From Corynespora cassiicola (taxonomy: Eukaryota > Ascomycota > Dothideomycetes > Pleosporales > Corynesporascaceae): a stretch of 64,000 nt of DNA. Positions 45,101 to 55,897 of the stretch are shown piece after piece. Made by a program: the position numbers and the translations under genes. The DNA lies in the NCBI GenBank assembly GCA_022059125.1, contig JAEUWY010000013.1, positions 1,054,001 to 1,118,000 of the forward strand. Direction: 5' to 3'. Below the pieces are notes generated by a model. That model searched no databases. It was not told where the DNA came from and worked only from the letters and a program-made list of their open reading frames with translations. Each line of letters starts with the position of its first letter. Positions within the stretch are counted from its first letter, which is position 1.

Positions 45101-46550
45101 GGCGAAGAGTAATACAGGGTGCTCTTCTTCTTCTAGTGGCATAAGTATGGGCCTACTCGGGCGCAAAGCACGTAGACGTTGATCATCTACGAATGTGCTG
45201 AAGCCTTGTCCTCTGGGCTTGGTGATGTTGATGGCATGCACCACTGTCTGGATCAGCGTGCCTGCTTGGGTCTTCAGATCTTGCCTTGATGAACCATAGT
45301 CTTCCAAAATGGTAGAATAATGCGTTGATAGGATCTTAATCTTTTTCCGAAAGTAACCGCAGGGGTCAGTGTCAATGGATGGGAGACTGGCTTCGGGAAT
45401 CGTCGGCGCTGGTGGATTGGAAGCTCTCTTGGAGGTAGCCTTTGACGAAGAAGGAGTTGGTGATTTTGCACCATTAGTGCTCTTTGAAGTGACACTTGCT
45501 GTAATTTTTAGACGCGGCGATCTTGATAAGGATTTTGATTGGGATGTTCTTGAAACTGGTGGATCCGTTCCAATTTCCCTTCCCTGCACTGTCCATATCA
45601 CACGCAGACTGTCCTTGAGCACATTATTCGGCCTCAAATCAATTTCTTCTTGACTTGCCGAGTTGCGCTTCTTCGTAAAGCCCAAGGCAGATGTGTTCCT
45701 CCAGAACAGAATTGGATCACCAACAAGTTCAATGACGGCAAAGTCAGTCAGCGGACCGATCCATAAAGGCAAATCAGATGTGATGCTTTCAAAGGATCTA
45801 CCATTGACCGTTACTGAAGTCGTGCCTGTTGGCGGCAGGCGAATGAAATACTCTGCACGCTCTCCGGGAGGATCGAAGCGGAAGAAGTCTATATTGGCCT
45901 CTTTGAGTTCATGCACGTCGCCTTCTGTAGCCACAGCTTGCCTGAAATGACCAACATTAATTTGTGAGTAATGTTGTCGTTTTTCCACAAACTTACCCTA
46001 CCACATGGCTGTTGTCTTCAAGAACAACTGGCCCGCCACGATGCGCATTCGCCACCACGGCTGTGTCGTCGTTACCATTATTGAAGAGATCCAAGATGTT
46101 TTGGCGAGAATACTGGTCCTTATCGATTTGGCGCTGTGTTTGCCTCGCGATATCATTGTAGAAGTCCCTCAAAAGGTCACTGCTCCGGTTCTTGTCGGTC
46201 TTTTCGTCCAGCTGATAAGGCTTTGCCCTGTTCTTTTCGTAAAAGGGAGATCGAATCGCTGGAAGAGGAAGATATGTCCCATTCAGGACATTTTCAAGTG
46301 AATACCAATCGCCTTGGAATATCAGGAGCGCAAGAGCTGTGAGATGCGTATCGTTGATGTTCTCCGGGTAAGCCCATTGCACTACAGTGCGCTTGCGCGA
46401 TGAAACTTGTTTAGCTGGCGATTGATTCTCCTCTCTGGCTTTATTTTTCACAGGTTGCGATTTTTGTTTGGATCTTCCTTTTTTCTCGACTTTCGCCTTC
46501 TTGACTGGTCGCGCGCTGGCACTCTGCTGTCTTTTGCGCTTGGGAGGCAT
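42131..46550 (-). CDS. large protein with three tandem C48 (Ulp1-like) cysteine-protease folds
   Basis: Exons 46,550-45,997 and 45,941-42,131 are joined by a 55-bp intron (GTAAGT..TTTCAG) into 1,454 aa. The N-terminus is a Lys/Arg/Gln-rich nuclear-type tail (PPKRKRQQ, RPVKKAKVEKKGRSKQK). Three repeat units follow, each with a His-bearing strand, an LD-type loop, a Cys-position helix with xxWAxAMG, and a DWK/GWK helix. Unit 1 has H459, D478 and Q533, but S539 where Cys is expected. Unit 2 has H831, D851, Q901 and C907 (DDWGCGYYT). Unit 3 has H1217, D1245 and C1305 (TTCGWHV), but no Gln six residues before the Cys. The order and spacing match the C48 family, which removes SUMO-like modifiers. 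Substrate and activity are inferred. Linkers are charged and unlike known domains. Confidence 0.75.
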
Positions 46551-47172
46551 TTTGGCGATGCAATTGGGTCAGAATCACAAGATTACAAGCGGGTCCTGGG
46601 ATGATGAAGTGCGTATGTGATAAGAGATGGAGTGATGCGGGAGCCAGTGGGATTCTTTGTCAATGACAGATAATGCAAGTTCCGGAAATGGCGATGACAT
46701 GTAGACAATGACGGGAACGTCGGAAGAAGAAATAGCTTGATTGTGAATAAGAACAAAAAGCCGAAACCATACGTTGGTAGCTTGCTATACATCTTAACAT
46801 ACAATAGAACACAAACCTACCTTCATCTTCATCTACGCAGGGTCGGGCTTGGCTTGGCAAGTATTGCCGCCGCTATTGTGCATGGAATGCGCAAGAAGAG
46901 TCTTCGCTTGCTCCGCGTTTCATTGTCTCGTCTCTAGTATCTATACATCTATTACTTCGGCGATATTCATCCATGGGTGCACCAGCTCTGCTGATGCACC
47001 GAGTTCTGGCACGTCTAAACTTGAGAGAAGCGCTGAATATGACTCTTGGTAATCCATAAATCCTCCGGAATGCCTTGCAATAGCTCTGGTTCGTGAATAT
47101 CTGTTTGGGGCCGTAGAAGCCAGGGAATTGCAGATGGCACCATGCAGCGCAGATCCCCAAAACAAGGGCCCT
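46551..47172. other. spacer between the C48 gene and the bZIP gene
   Basis: Upstream region of the C48 gene and 3' flank of the bZIP gene, both on the minus strand. A 95-codon frame at 46,873-47,160 is not convincing. No repeat was seen. Confidence 0.45.
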
Positions 47173-48257
47173 TCATATTCCATACCTGGTGTTGGTGTTT
47201 GAATATTTATCCACGAGATTGAACACGACACCGTTGTCGACGTAACAGTTTTGGACAGGGGGCCGACAACCAAGGTCGGCTTCCAATTCAGGCCCTGCGT
47301 CGGCTCGCATGGTACGGATGATGTTTGCTGCATCAATGCATGAGGAGGTGTTGTAGTAGGCTATCGAGTCTTGAGGATAGTCGATGTCTTGTGGCATCGA
47401 CCAGGTATTGATGGACTGGTTGTACTGATAGTTGTTGTAGTTTTGCATGTCCTCTGTCTTGATGTTCGGCGCCGGCGTTATTCCAGGATAATACTGGGTG
47501 CTGTTGAAGGCTGGTGGCGTGCTGCCCAGGCTCGACACGATGGAATGGGGACTGGGGGAGTCGTTGCTGCCTAGAGCAGCTGGTCGCTGCACGGGAATGG
47601 TGATCGGGGTAGTTGTTGAGCCATGCTGTGGGGTCTTGGCGGTAGAGGCGTACGAAGTTGGCGGGGAACTAGTACAGGACATGTTGCCGCATGGAATCCT
47701 TCGGTCTAGCATGGAAGTGAGGCTCGAAGCCGCTGAGACGTGATCGATGGCCCTCTCCCCTCCCATTACTGCGATGATCTCTGCCTCGGGAACGCCTCGT
47801 TCGTACAATAGGGCACGAAGTCTCTTGTTCTCTTCGAGGACCTTGCGAGCGGCACTCTGAATCTCGGCCGATGCTTCGATGCCCATCTGCTCACAACTGC
47901 GTAACTTGGCTTCGAGTTCTTGCAAGTATTCTTTCCGTCTTGCACGTGAGCGTCCTGTCACGGCTCGTGTCAGTATCAAGTCTTGAGCAGGCAGTGATGC
48001 AAGAATCTAGAGACTGGCAGTCTTTCCGTCCCACATGCCGTGTCCCACGTTGTGAAGTCAAAGACCAACAGGGAAAACAGGCGAGCGAGTCTCCAAGACT
48101 GTTCCGTGGCGGCTACAAAGAGTGATGACTTACGCTGGTTGTCTCTGATGCGGGCAAGATTTTGGGCTTTCTGCGTCGCCATCAGTCAGAGAATGCCTAG
48201 GACAAAGAAGGCAGGGCAAGGCAAGGCAAGGCATACTGTTGCTTTGCTCTCACTCAT
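47173..48257 (-). CDS. bZIP transcription factor
   Basis: Three exons, 48,257-48,237, 48,170-48,134 and 47,954-47,173, separated by introns of 66 and 179 bp, give 279 aa. The splice junction falls inside the basic region, which reads NLARIRDNQRRSRARRKEY at residues 11-29 and is followed by a heptad region (LQELEAKLRSCE, then AARKVLEENKRLRALLYERG). The N-terminal tail is only about ten residues; an ATG at 48,182-48,180 within intron 1 would give a similar protein starting MATQKAQNL. The rest is Ser/Thr/Pro/Asn/Tyr-rich and probably an activation region. Fungal bZIPs with this basic region sit in the nucleus and regulate stress or secondary metabolism; the target genes here are unknown. It is divergent from the AIG1-like membrane-protein gene. 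Confidence 0.85.
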
Positions 48258-48999
48258 GGTGATGTTTGATGCGGAGCAACGGTGGTGAGCGAGCGTTGAG
48301 AACGGGAGATCTTGATAGGCCGGCGTCGAGCTGCAAGGTCATGCTGATGGATATTTGCGATATGATGGCACAGAGAGCAACTTAAAGGATGTAAGAGTGT
48401 TTAGGGCATGCGGGCGCCACCAATAACTGGGGGTTCCAGCGGGAGATACCTGGGCCGCGCGCGCATGGAACGAGGAGGGGCGTACTACGCTCAGACGAGG
48501 CGGAGCGGCAGGGCCCTTGGTGTGGATGCGATGGATGGGGGGGAGAAAGATGCATCCCAGGACGCTACAGAGGAATGGCTTTGGGTAAAGAAACGGCCGG
48601 ATCGGGCTAGCGCGGCATGTTCTGTAACGAAGCACCGCATGCGGGTTGGCGTCGAGTTCGGCGTGGCTCTAACGTGGCTCGGGCGCGCTAGTCTCTGATG
48701 GCGACCCCTGATTGGCCTGCTCGGCCCTTCAGCCCTTTCAGCTCAGCCTCGCGGAAATCCTTCAGCTCTAAAACACCAGAGCAATGTCCGCTGTGCCACG
48801 ACGGTGATATCTCACTTCGCCGCTCCCCGAGCCCTTTCCCTTCTTCACTCTCGTTTCCCCCCTCTCGACTTCCGGCTCCCACCCGCCATCCCACTTTTCT
48901 CGACATCCTCGACGCGCCTATCCGCCCATCTGCCCCACGTGCGCCCCGTCCAGTCATCATCTCCCACGCGCCAGGGGGCGTCAGGATTAGCGAGCTGAT
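48258..48999. promoter_or_regulatory. divergent promoter region, bZIP and membrane-protein genes
   Basis: Divergent starts are separated by 742 bp. The GC-rich middle is followed by a CT-rich tract (48,830-48,900) close to the plus-strand start. No specific operator was recognised. Confidence 0.45.
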
Positions 49000-49885
49000 A
49001 TGGCCGTCTTCAATCGATCCCCGCCGTCCTCGGCAGTGGGCTTCGACCCCACGGCTCGTTTCGAGACGTCATGGGTCTTCCCGCCCATTCTCTTGTTCCT
49101 CCTTCGCCTGCTCTTCTCCCTCTACGCCTTCACCACCATTTTCTTCATCTTTGGCTGGAACGGTACCCATGGAGAGGCCGACGAGATTGGCCACAGCTTC
49201 TCGTACTTTACTCACTTGACCTACTGGGGGCTTGCCTTCTACTATGCCTTCAGTGCTCTTCACACGCTGAGCTACTGGCTCACGGCCACCCCCTGGCTCA
49301 ATCGCTGGCCCAAGGCCTTCCAGATTGCCCATAGCGTCTACTACTCCACAATTGTTGTCTTCCCCTTCATTGTGACTGGTAAGTGTTTCATCTACTCGTC
49401 GGTGTGCTCGTCTGACCCTAGGCATAGCCGTGTACTGGGCCCTCCTTGCCCCCAGCAGCTTCCCCTCGACCTTCTCCATCTGGACCAACATGTCGCAGCA
49501 TGCCCTCAATTCCCTCTACGCCCTGTTCGAGATCATATTCCCGCGCACCGAGCCCATGCCCTTTTGGCACTTGGTCCCCCTCGTCATCATCCTGGCCATG
49601 TACCTGGGTCTGGCCTATCTCACAGCCCACACCCAGGGTTTCTACGTTTACGGTTTCCTTGACCTCTCCAAGAATTCGTCTGGAAAAGTAGCCGGCTACA
49701 TTGTTGGAATCTTGGTTGCATGCATCATCGTGTTCCTCATCGTGAGGTATGTGGTCGTCCTGCGCGTCTGGCTCACCGAGAAGAAGCTCGGCATGACGGG
49801 CAAATTTGGCACCCGCCGAGGCTCGAGGATGGGAGACGAAGAGGTCGGAAAGGCCGTCCCTCTGCACGACTACCACATGAAGTAA
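49000..49885 (+). CDS. multi-span membrane protein, FAR-17a/AIG1-like
   Basis: Exons 49,000-49,378 and 49,422-49,885 with a very short 43-bp intron (GTAAGT..CTAG) give 280 aa. About six hydrophobic spans are visible, near residues 25-50, 70-95, 115-130, 130-145, 175-195 and 218-240, with a polar tail ending VPLHDYHMK. Segments such as HSVYYSTIVVFPFIVTG, SQHALNSLYALFEIIFP and QGFYVYGFLD line up in order with the human AIG1 layout I remember. AIG1-family proteins are threonine hydrolases of fatty-acid esters of hydroxy fatty acids, with a Thr and a His as catalytic residues; the His in SQHALNS is a candidate. Membrane location is well supported; the family call is tentative. Confidence 0.65.
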
Positions 49886-52800
49886 TGCGTAATGCGTAAT
49901 CCTGGCGTCTCCGACGAGCTCTGGACTGTCCGCTCGCCCTAGTCTGGGAGTCTTGGCTTCGTTTTCTTTCGCATCTGATACCCTGTTATTAATAATACGT
50001 ATCCTACGTCCCTACCCCAACATTTTTTCTCCCGTGGCCCTTGCTTTTTCCCAGGCACTGATCGCTCGGAGCTCGACATGGGTCTTGGTTGCTCGTGCAC
50101 TCAAGCCACTTCGACTACCTTCGGCCGGTCGCGGGCGGTAGCGGCTACGTGTGCTTTCTTTTTCCACTCTGTCGGTCCCTTCCACACACACCCACCATGG
50201 CAACATCCACTCTAATACTGACGAAAATTTTCTGGCGTGCATCTGGCCACAGACTTTTGGGGCGAATCCTGGATGGCGACTCCTACGTCACCCGGGTTCG
50301 TGGCTGTTTACATAGCATCATTGATCACTCACGATCCGAGCCTGAGCATAGCCTAGTTGAATACACCCCACGTCTCCTCATTTAATGCCCAAAACCCGTT
50401 TTGTTTTCATTACTCTGCCATTACCACATAACCAGGTTCGCGCTGACGGATCCCCTAGATTGCGTGCTTCCAAAGCACCGAGCAGTTGGGCGCCGGCATG
50501 ACCTTCAGGTTCGTGCTATCGCCGATGTGGGAGGCTATAATGCGCCTTCTACTGTCCGTGTACACGGTATCCTGACGGAGATCACACGCGCAGCCCTCTC
50601 AGAAGTGGCGTGGGAGTCCGCCGCCGCCGGGGTAGTAGAGTGGGTGGGTATACTAACAGCCAATCGTTTTCACACGTGAGAAATGGCTCAGGCCGACTAT
50701 CGCTCCGCAGGAGACCAACAGCTCCAGGCGCATTGGAACAGCAAAGGCCCGTAGAACGCGCGATATTGAGTTCTAGAAGGGGGCTAAATGCTGACATTGT
50801 CACGTCTCTGCGGAGGCCCAGAAAAGCACACGACATAAACTGCCCTACTGCTCATCCACCATTGGATGGGACCCTGGAGCTCGCGCAAATTTTCACCACC
50901 CTGGAGCTTGGAATCATGGCTGAGCGTCATGTCGTTACGATCGGGCGACAAATTTCTTGCAGGGCCCCGCGACAACACCAGGGACGTGTATGTCCTTGCC
51001 AGGATACCCAGACAGGATGTGGAAGCCACGTAAAGACACAAAACGCCTCTGGGGCACCATTCTAGTGAGAATCATGCCGTGGAAATCAAACAGCACAGCT
51101 GTGGGCTCTCTTTGGGTGCCACCGCTAGGAGCAAAAATGATGCTCGGGTACGTATGCCATTCAAGGAAGCGAGCAACGGATGCCTCATCTGAGTTATTCC
51201 CATGTGCCGACCAAGGCAGGAGGCAGGTCCAGGAATCCTTGAGCTTCACAGGCAGTATGAGGCCCGCCACTATCAGGAGAGCTGTCCATGGGCCACACCT
51301 ATCGCCAAACAGCATTTATAGGCGATATTCGCGGCAAACCCAAGCTTTCTGGGCAAGATTGGGCGTGCCGTTTCATTTCCCACCACGAACTCGCCTCGTT
51401 CATCACCATGGCTCTCTTTTTATTCTTTGAGGCCATTGACTCGTTGCCCACATCCGACCCGACACAGCCGACAGCTCATGGGATACAGCTGCCCCTTGCA
51501 GGATTCGAGGCGCAATCTACCCGCGATCCACAACTAATTTTTACGGGCGCTGACTGCGTGCTTCACAGCTGCAGCTCCCAGGATGTGTGGATGTGATGTG
51601 TTTGCGCTTGCCAGGTCAAGCTTTGCTTCACTTTGCATGCATGTCCTCTTCGCAAGGCGTACTCAGGCGCGGCCCCCTCCGAGGAAGCACTTTGACGACA
51701 TGGAGGAACGTGCGGCAGCTTTGCAGTAGTGCCGTTGGGCCGCTGGAGGTTTTGCGTAGCCTGGAAGAGTAGGTGGATACACGAGGCCAAGCACATTGGC
51801 CGATTTGCCATGTAACTTCGTCCAGGAACGAGCCTAACTAACCCCGCGTTTTCGCTATATGGGACATGGTGGATGCAAATCCATGCCCGCAAACGCGCGA
51901 TTTTTCAAGTCTGGAGTTGCCGTTCCGAGCATGGCCTCCCGTGGCACGAGCAGAAACCGTTCGCTAGCCTCAGGAGAGGAGCGTCGGATTGGAGCGGAGC
52001 AGCCGAAGCGCGTGGCCGGGTGTGCTCACAGATTATTATGAAGACTTCACATGGCTTCACATGGCACCTCGAGGACGCAATGACGTCCTCAGTGCTCTTG
52101 TTTCAGCCTCCATCTCGACCGCAATACCACCGTGGAGCTAGCTGCGCCGTGCTCGATGCAACGCGGAGCATGGGTCCAAGATGCAACACGGCAGAGCCCC
52201 CTCTGAAGTTCGCGGGCGCACTATCACGCAGACGGACAGTTGGAGATTGCCCCTGCTCAGGTTGCGTTTGACGAATTGCTAAAGGAGTCGAAGGGCTACA
52301 GGAGATGCGCAATCGAGCACACCGATGTGGTTTGCCGTGGGTGTGCTGGTGGCGGCACGAACGCATGGGGGCTTGCAGCGTGGGGGTGGATGTAGGACCG
52401 AGATGATGCGGTGAACAGAACAGACAGCGGATAGGCCGGATACCGAGGGCTAGATGCTCTGGCATTTCCAAACTTCTCCTCGCACAAAGTGCCTCTGTGG
52501 TGATGTCCGCTGGAGTGTTTGCTCGACGTGACTGCGGTGCCCGGCCAAGCAGCTGTGCCCTGGCGGCCATGACTGTGCCGCTGTCAGTTGGCGCACCAGA
52601 ACGAACGCATCCCTGCCTGGGACCATATTTACTGGGAGCCTTCTGGGTCGCCGGAGCCGCCAGACGGACTTTTGGCCGCATTGCTGAAACCTCTGATTGA
52701 GCAAGTCCGACGGCGACATTCCGCACTGGTTGCACCCTCGTCCCTTGCTTATCGATAACGCACCCCATCCCATCCCGAGCCGAGGCAAGCACCAATGCCA

Positions 52801-52893
52801 TCCTTCACCCCTCGCAGGCCCATCGACTGACCACGATACACGCGAAGGGATAGACTCATTAGCCTAATCAAACAGTAATAACGCGCCTCGACC
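49886..52893. other. 3-kb intergenic region, no gene seen
   Basis: Only short overlapping frames occur on both strands, with Arg/Ser/Pro-rich translations. Small direct repeats occur (ACTTCACATGGCTTCACATGG near 52,045). Nothing can be called. Confidence 0.45.
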
Positions 52894-54180
52894 ATGATAG
52901 AGACTATATACCTGATTCGGCACGCGGTGAGTGGCCCAACACATGGCCCAGCCCATCTCTCGCCATACTTCCGATGCCACGTTCCGAGCACCCCCACATC
53001 CCTTCAGCCCCCGACCGCCCTCTATCTATCCCACCCTCTTCACCTCCCCAACGCTCTGTCTAACATGCACCTCGCGTGGCACAGTTCCGCGCCAACTGGG
53101 TGGTTGATCCCACCACAGGCGAGTATACGGCGTCTATCAAGTCACCCACAGGGATCCCGACGGACCCTCCACTGGCGGCGCATGGCGTCAAGCAGGCGAA
53201 CGAGCTGGCCGAAGCCCTGTGGAAGTTGGATCCGCCCGTTGATGTCGTCTATTCGAGTCCATTTTACCGGTGCCTGCAGACGCTGAAGCCGGCTACCGAC
53301 CGGTGGTTTGCGGAGGGCAAGGCTGGGGGCAAGGTCCGCATTGAGAGGGGAATAGGGTGAGTATCTCACTGCAACTTTCTTATCATCACATAGCTGTGTT
53401 GCCAAGCCTCGTCCATTAACCTCTCCTGTTCCACGGCCTTGACAATCTGCTTTTGTGCCACCTAGCACCAACACTGCTGACATACCTATCTATTCTTGCT
53501 AACAACCCACCGTTTTCAGAGAGTTCTATGGTCTGGCCGACTTCTCCCATCCCACACCCCCCTCTTTGGAAATCCTATCACCCCTCTTCCCCAACCTCGA
53601 CCAGGACTACACCTCCCTCTTGGTGCCGCACCCCAAAGGCGAACTCATCACGGAGTTGCACGAGCGCGTCAAGAGCGCGCTGCATGCCATCATCAGCGCT
53701 CTAGATCGGGAGCCCGGACAGCCCAAAACGGTCCTCATCTGCAGTCATGCCGCAACAATGATTGCCGCTGGCCGCGCCCTCACAGGCAATGCACCGCAGG
53801 ACCTTAACCAAGATGATTTCCAGTGCTTCACCGCGAGTTTGAGCCGTTTTGAGAGGAAGAAGGGGGCTAAAGAGGGGGATGTCCTCGGGCAGTTTGACTG
53901 CACGGTCAATTCGGATACGAGTTACCTCAGCGGAGGCGCAGAGAGGGGTTGGTATGTATTAGTTTCCTGCATTCTTTCCCAGCCCATCGAGTGTCTTCTC
54001 TTTCCCCCCATGGCCTCTGTCACTTGACCCCTACAGCGTACCATGGAGCAAGATCCGCTAATCCCGCAAGGTGCTTCCGAATCCACACTGACGAGCTCGC
54101 CCAGGAAATTTAACGGCGAGGAAAGTTTTATTTCGTTTCCGGAACCCGCGGTCGAGGATAGGGGATCGCCGAAGCTGTGA
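52894..54180 (+). CDS. TFC7: histidine-phosphatase-domain subunit of TFIIIC (tau55/Sfc7-like)
   Basis: Four exons, 52,894-52,926, 53,085-53,356, 53,520-53,951 and 54,105-54,180, give 270 aa, with all junctions keeping frame. The start is MIETIYLIRHA then FRANW, which matches the yeast Tfc7 N-terminal RHG-type phosphatase pattern with Ala in place of Gly. Other conserved pieces are PLAAHGVKQANELAEAL, VVYSSPFYRCLQTL, ERGIGEFYG and the second catalytic region LICSHAATMIAAGRAL. The last exon adds the tail KFNGEESFISFPEP. In yeast the protein is part of the tau-A module of TFIIIC, which recruits RNA polymerase III, and I infer the same here. The protein is shorter than yeast Tfc7 (about 435 aa), so it is mainly the phosphatase domain. 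A plain phosphoglycerate-mutase-family enzyme is the alternative. Confidence 0.75.
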
Positions 54181-54951
54181 GCGAGCCAGCCAGCCAGCTG
54201 AGCTGGACGTGCAGATGGCGCCTATGCACAGGACGCAGCTTTTGGGTGCGCCCGGAGTATTGTGAGATCATGCAGAGGACATGGGGCCGCCCACTGAATG
54301 GATGGACGTTGCGTCCGTTTGCCAATGTCGCACAGGTTACGCGCGGAGTCCGACTAGAACGCCCCTAGAACACACGGCGACATCTGCATCCACGTCCGCA
54401 TCGGCGCTAGGGGGTGGAAACGATGAGCTTCCAGAAGCAATGGAACACACACCATCCTCACCTTTGCGTCCAGTCCGACTCGCCCGCCATGCCGTGCAGT
54501 GCATATCCCCTCTAACTTGCCACGTACCCCGTACTGTCCCACCACCTCGTGAACAGCTAAACATAAAATGACGCAACACGCCCCGACCCCAACACGGAGG
54601 TTTATACACAAATCCCCTAGCCTCCCCATACGGAACCATGGTTCTACCACACCCCCCTTTCCCCCGGCTGATCACCACGCGCACAAAAATGTACGGAGCG
54701 CGTGCATGGCTGCATACATGATACATTTCGCATGCCATGCCTACTTCACTTACTCCATCCGTAGCTAACATGCATGCATACATGCATACATACGTACATA
54801 CACAGATGGCTACCTACCAAACCGTCCACAACAACCCCAAGCGCATGCGCGGACCCAACCAACCCCGGCCCACCGCTTCCTCGCAGCACCGGACAACCAA
54901 CCCCCAGACTCGTTTCTTTTCCATTTTCATTTCTGTTTTTTTCTTTTTTCT

Positions 54952-54963
54952 CCCCCCCCCCCC
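54952..54963. repeat. poly-C run
   Basis: Twelve consecutive C bases after a CT-rich tract. Confidence 0.95.
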
Positions 54964-55399
54964 TCCAAACTTTGGTTCTGGGGGCCGCTAGGGCTGAACA
55001 AGCCTTTCTCCTTGTCTGTCCATCCTGTCTCGGGCTTAGGTAGGTAGTGACAGGCTATCTACCCATCTACCTACCTGCCCTTTGCCGAGTGGTGCTGTGG
55101 CGAACCCAGATCTGAGGCCGGGACGTCGGGAAGCGTAGCGAGAAGATGCACATCCGTCGTCGGACGGGGCGGACTGCACATCCCGCGCGCGACGCGACGC
55201 GATGCGATGGGCGGGCCACGACCACGACCACAACCACAGCCACAACCGCACGTGCGTGCGAACGCGTGGTTGGCGAGGGGAGGGATGGGGAGGTAGAAGG
55301 ATGTTTCATGTCAGGTGGTCGGAGGATTTTTTTGGTGGGTTGGGTTTTCCTTTTTTTTTTGTTGGAGATTCGAGTTTGAGGTTTCTTTTGAGGCGGGAT

Positions 55400-55413
55400 G
55401 GGGGGGGGGGGGG
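55400..55413. repeat. poly-G run
   Basis: Fourteen consecutive G bases; complementary in base composition to the poly-C run about 440 bp upstream. Confidence 0.95.
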
Positions 55414-55897
55414 TGTGGGTGGCTAGGGGTCAGGAGATGTAGGGGATTTTTCTTACGCAGGGGCTCGTTGGGGCTGTGGAAAGGAGGCTGGGGGTTCTGA
55501 GCGTGTAGATGCTTTTTCTTTGGAATCTCTTTTGGGCCGGCGTGGTTCATGTATTTCCGACGTGTTGATATGCCTTCTTCCTCTTAGATGTAAATTGACA
55601 TAATTCATGAATTACAGTTTCATAATATGTGGTTGTATAACGGAATTTGAAATGCCAGAGTCGTACATGAGCTTTTCGCCCCTGAGAATATCTTACCGCC
55701 TGTTCTTCCTGCGCGAGCCTCAAGGCCTTCCATAATGCGCAGTGTCAACACGTTGGAAAACGACGCCAATTAACTTCAGTGTAATAGTAGAGATTCATTA
55801 GAAGCAATCTATAGTCATTAATCAGAAAGAGGATATCATCGGTCTACAGCAAGCCAACCCACGCAATGCCGACATCCTAGCATGCGACCCAAACCAC

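Larger units (their letters stand above)
54181..55897. other. 1.7-kb intergenic region with homopolymer tracts
   Basis: No gene is visible. Notable are a 12-C run at 54,952-54,963 and a 14-G run at 55,400-55,413, both flanked by T-rich DNA, plus ATGCATACATGCATACATACG-like repeats near 54,770-54,800. Confidence 0.5.
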
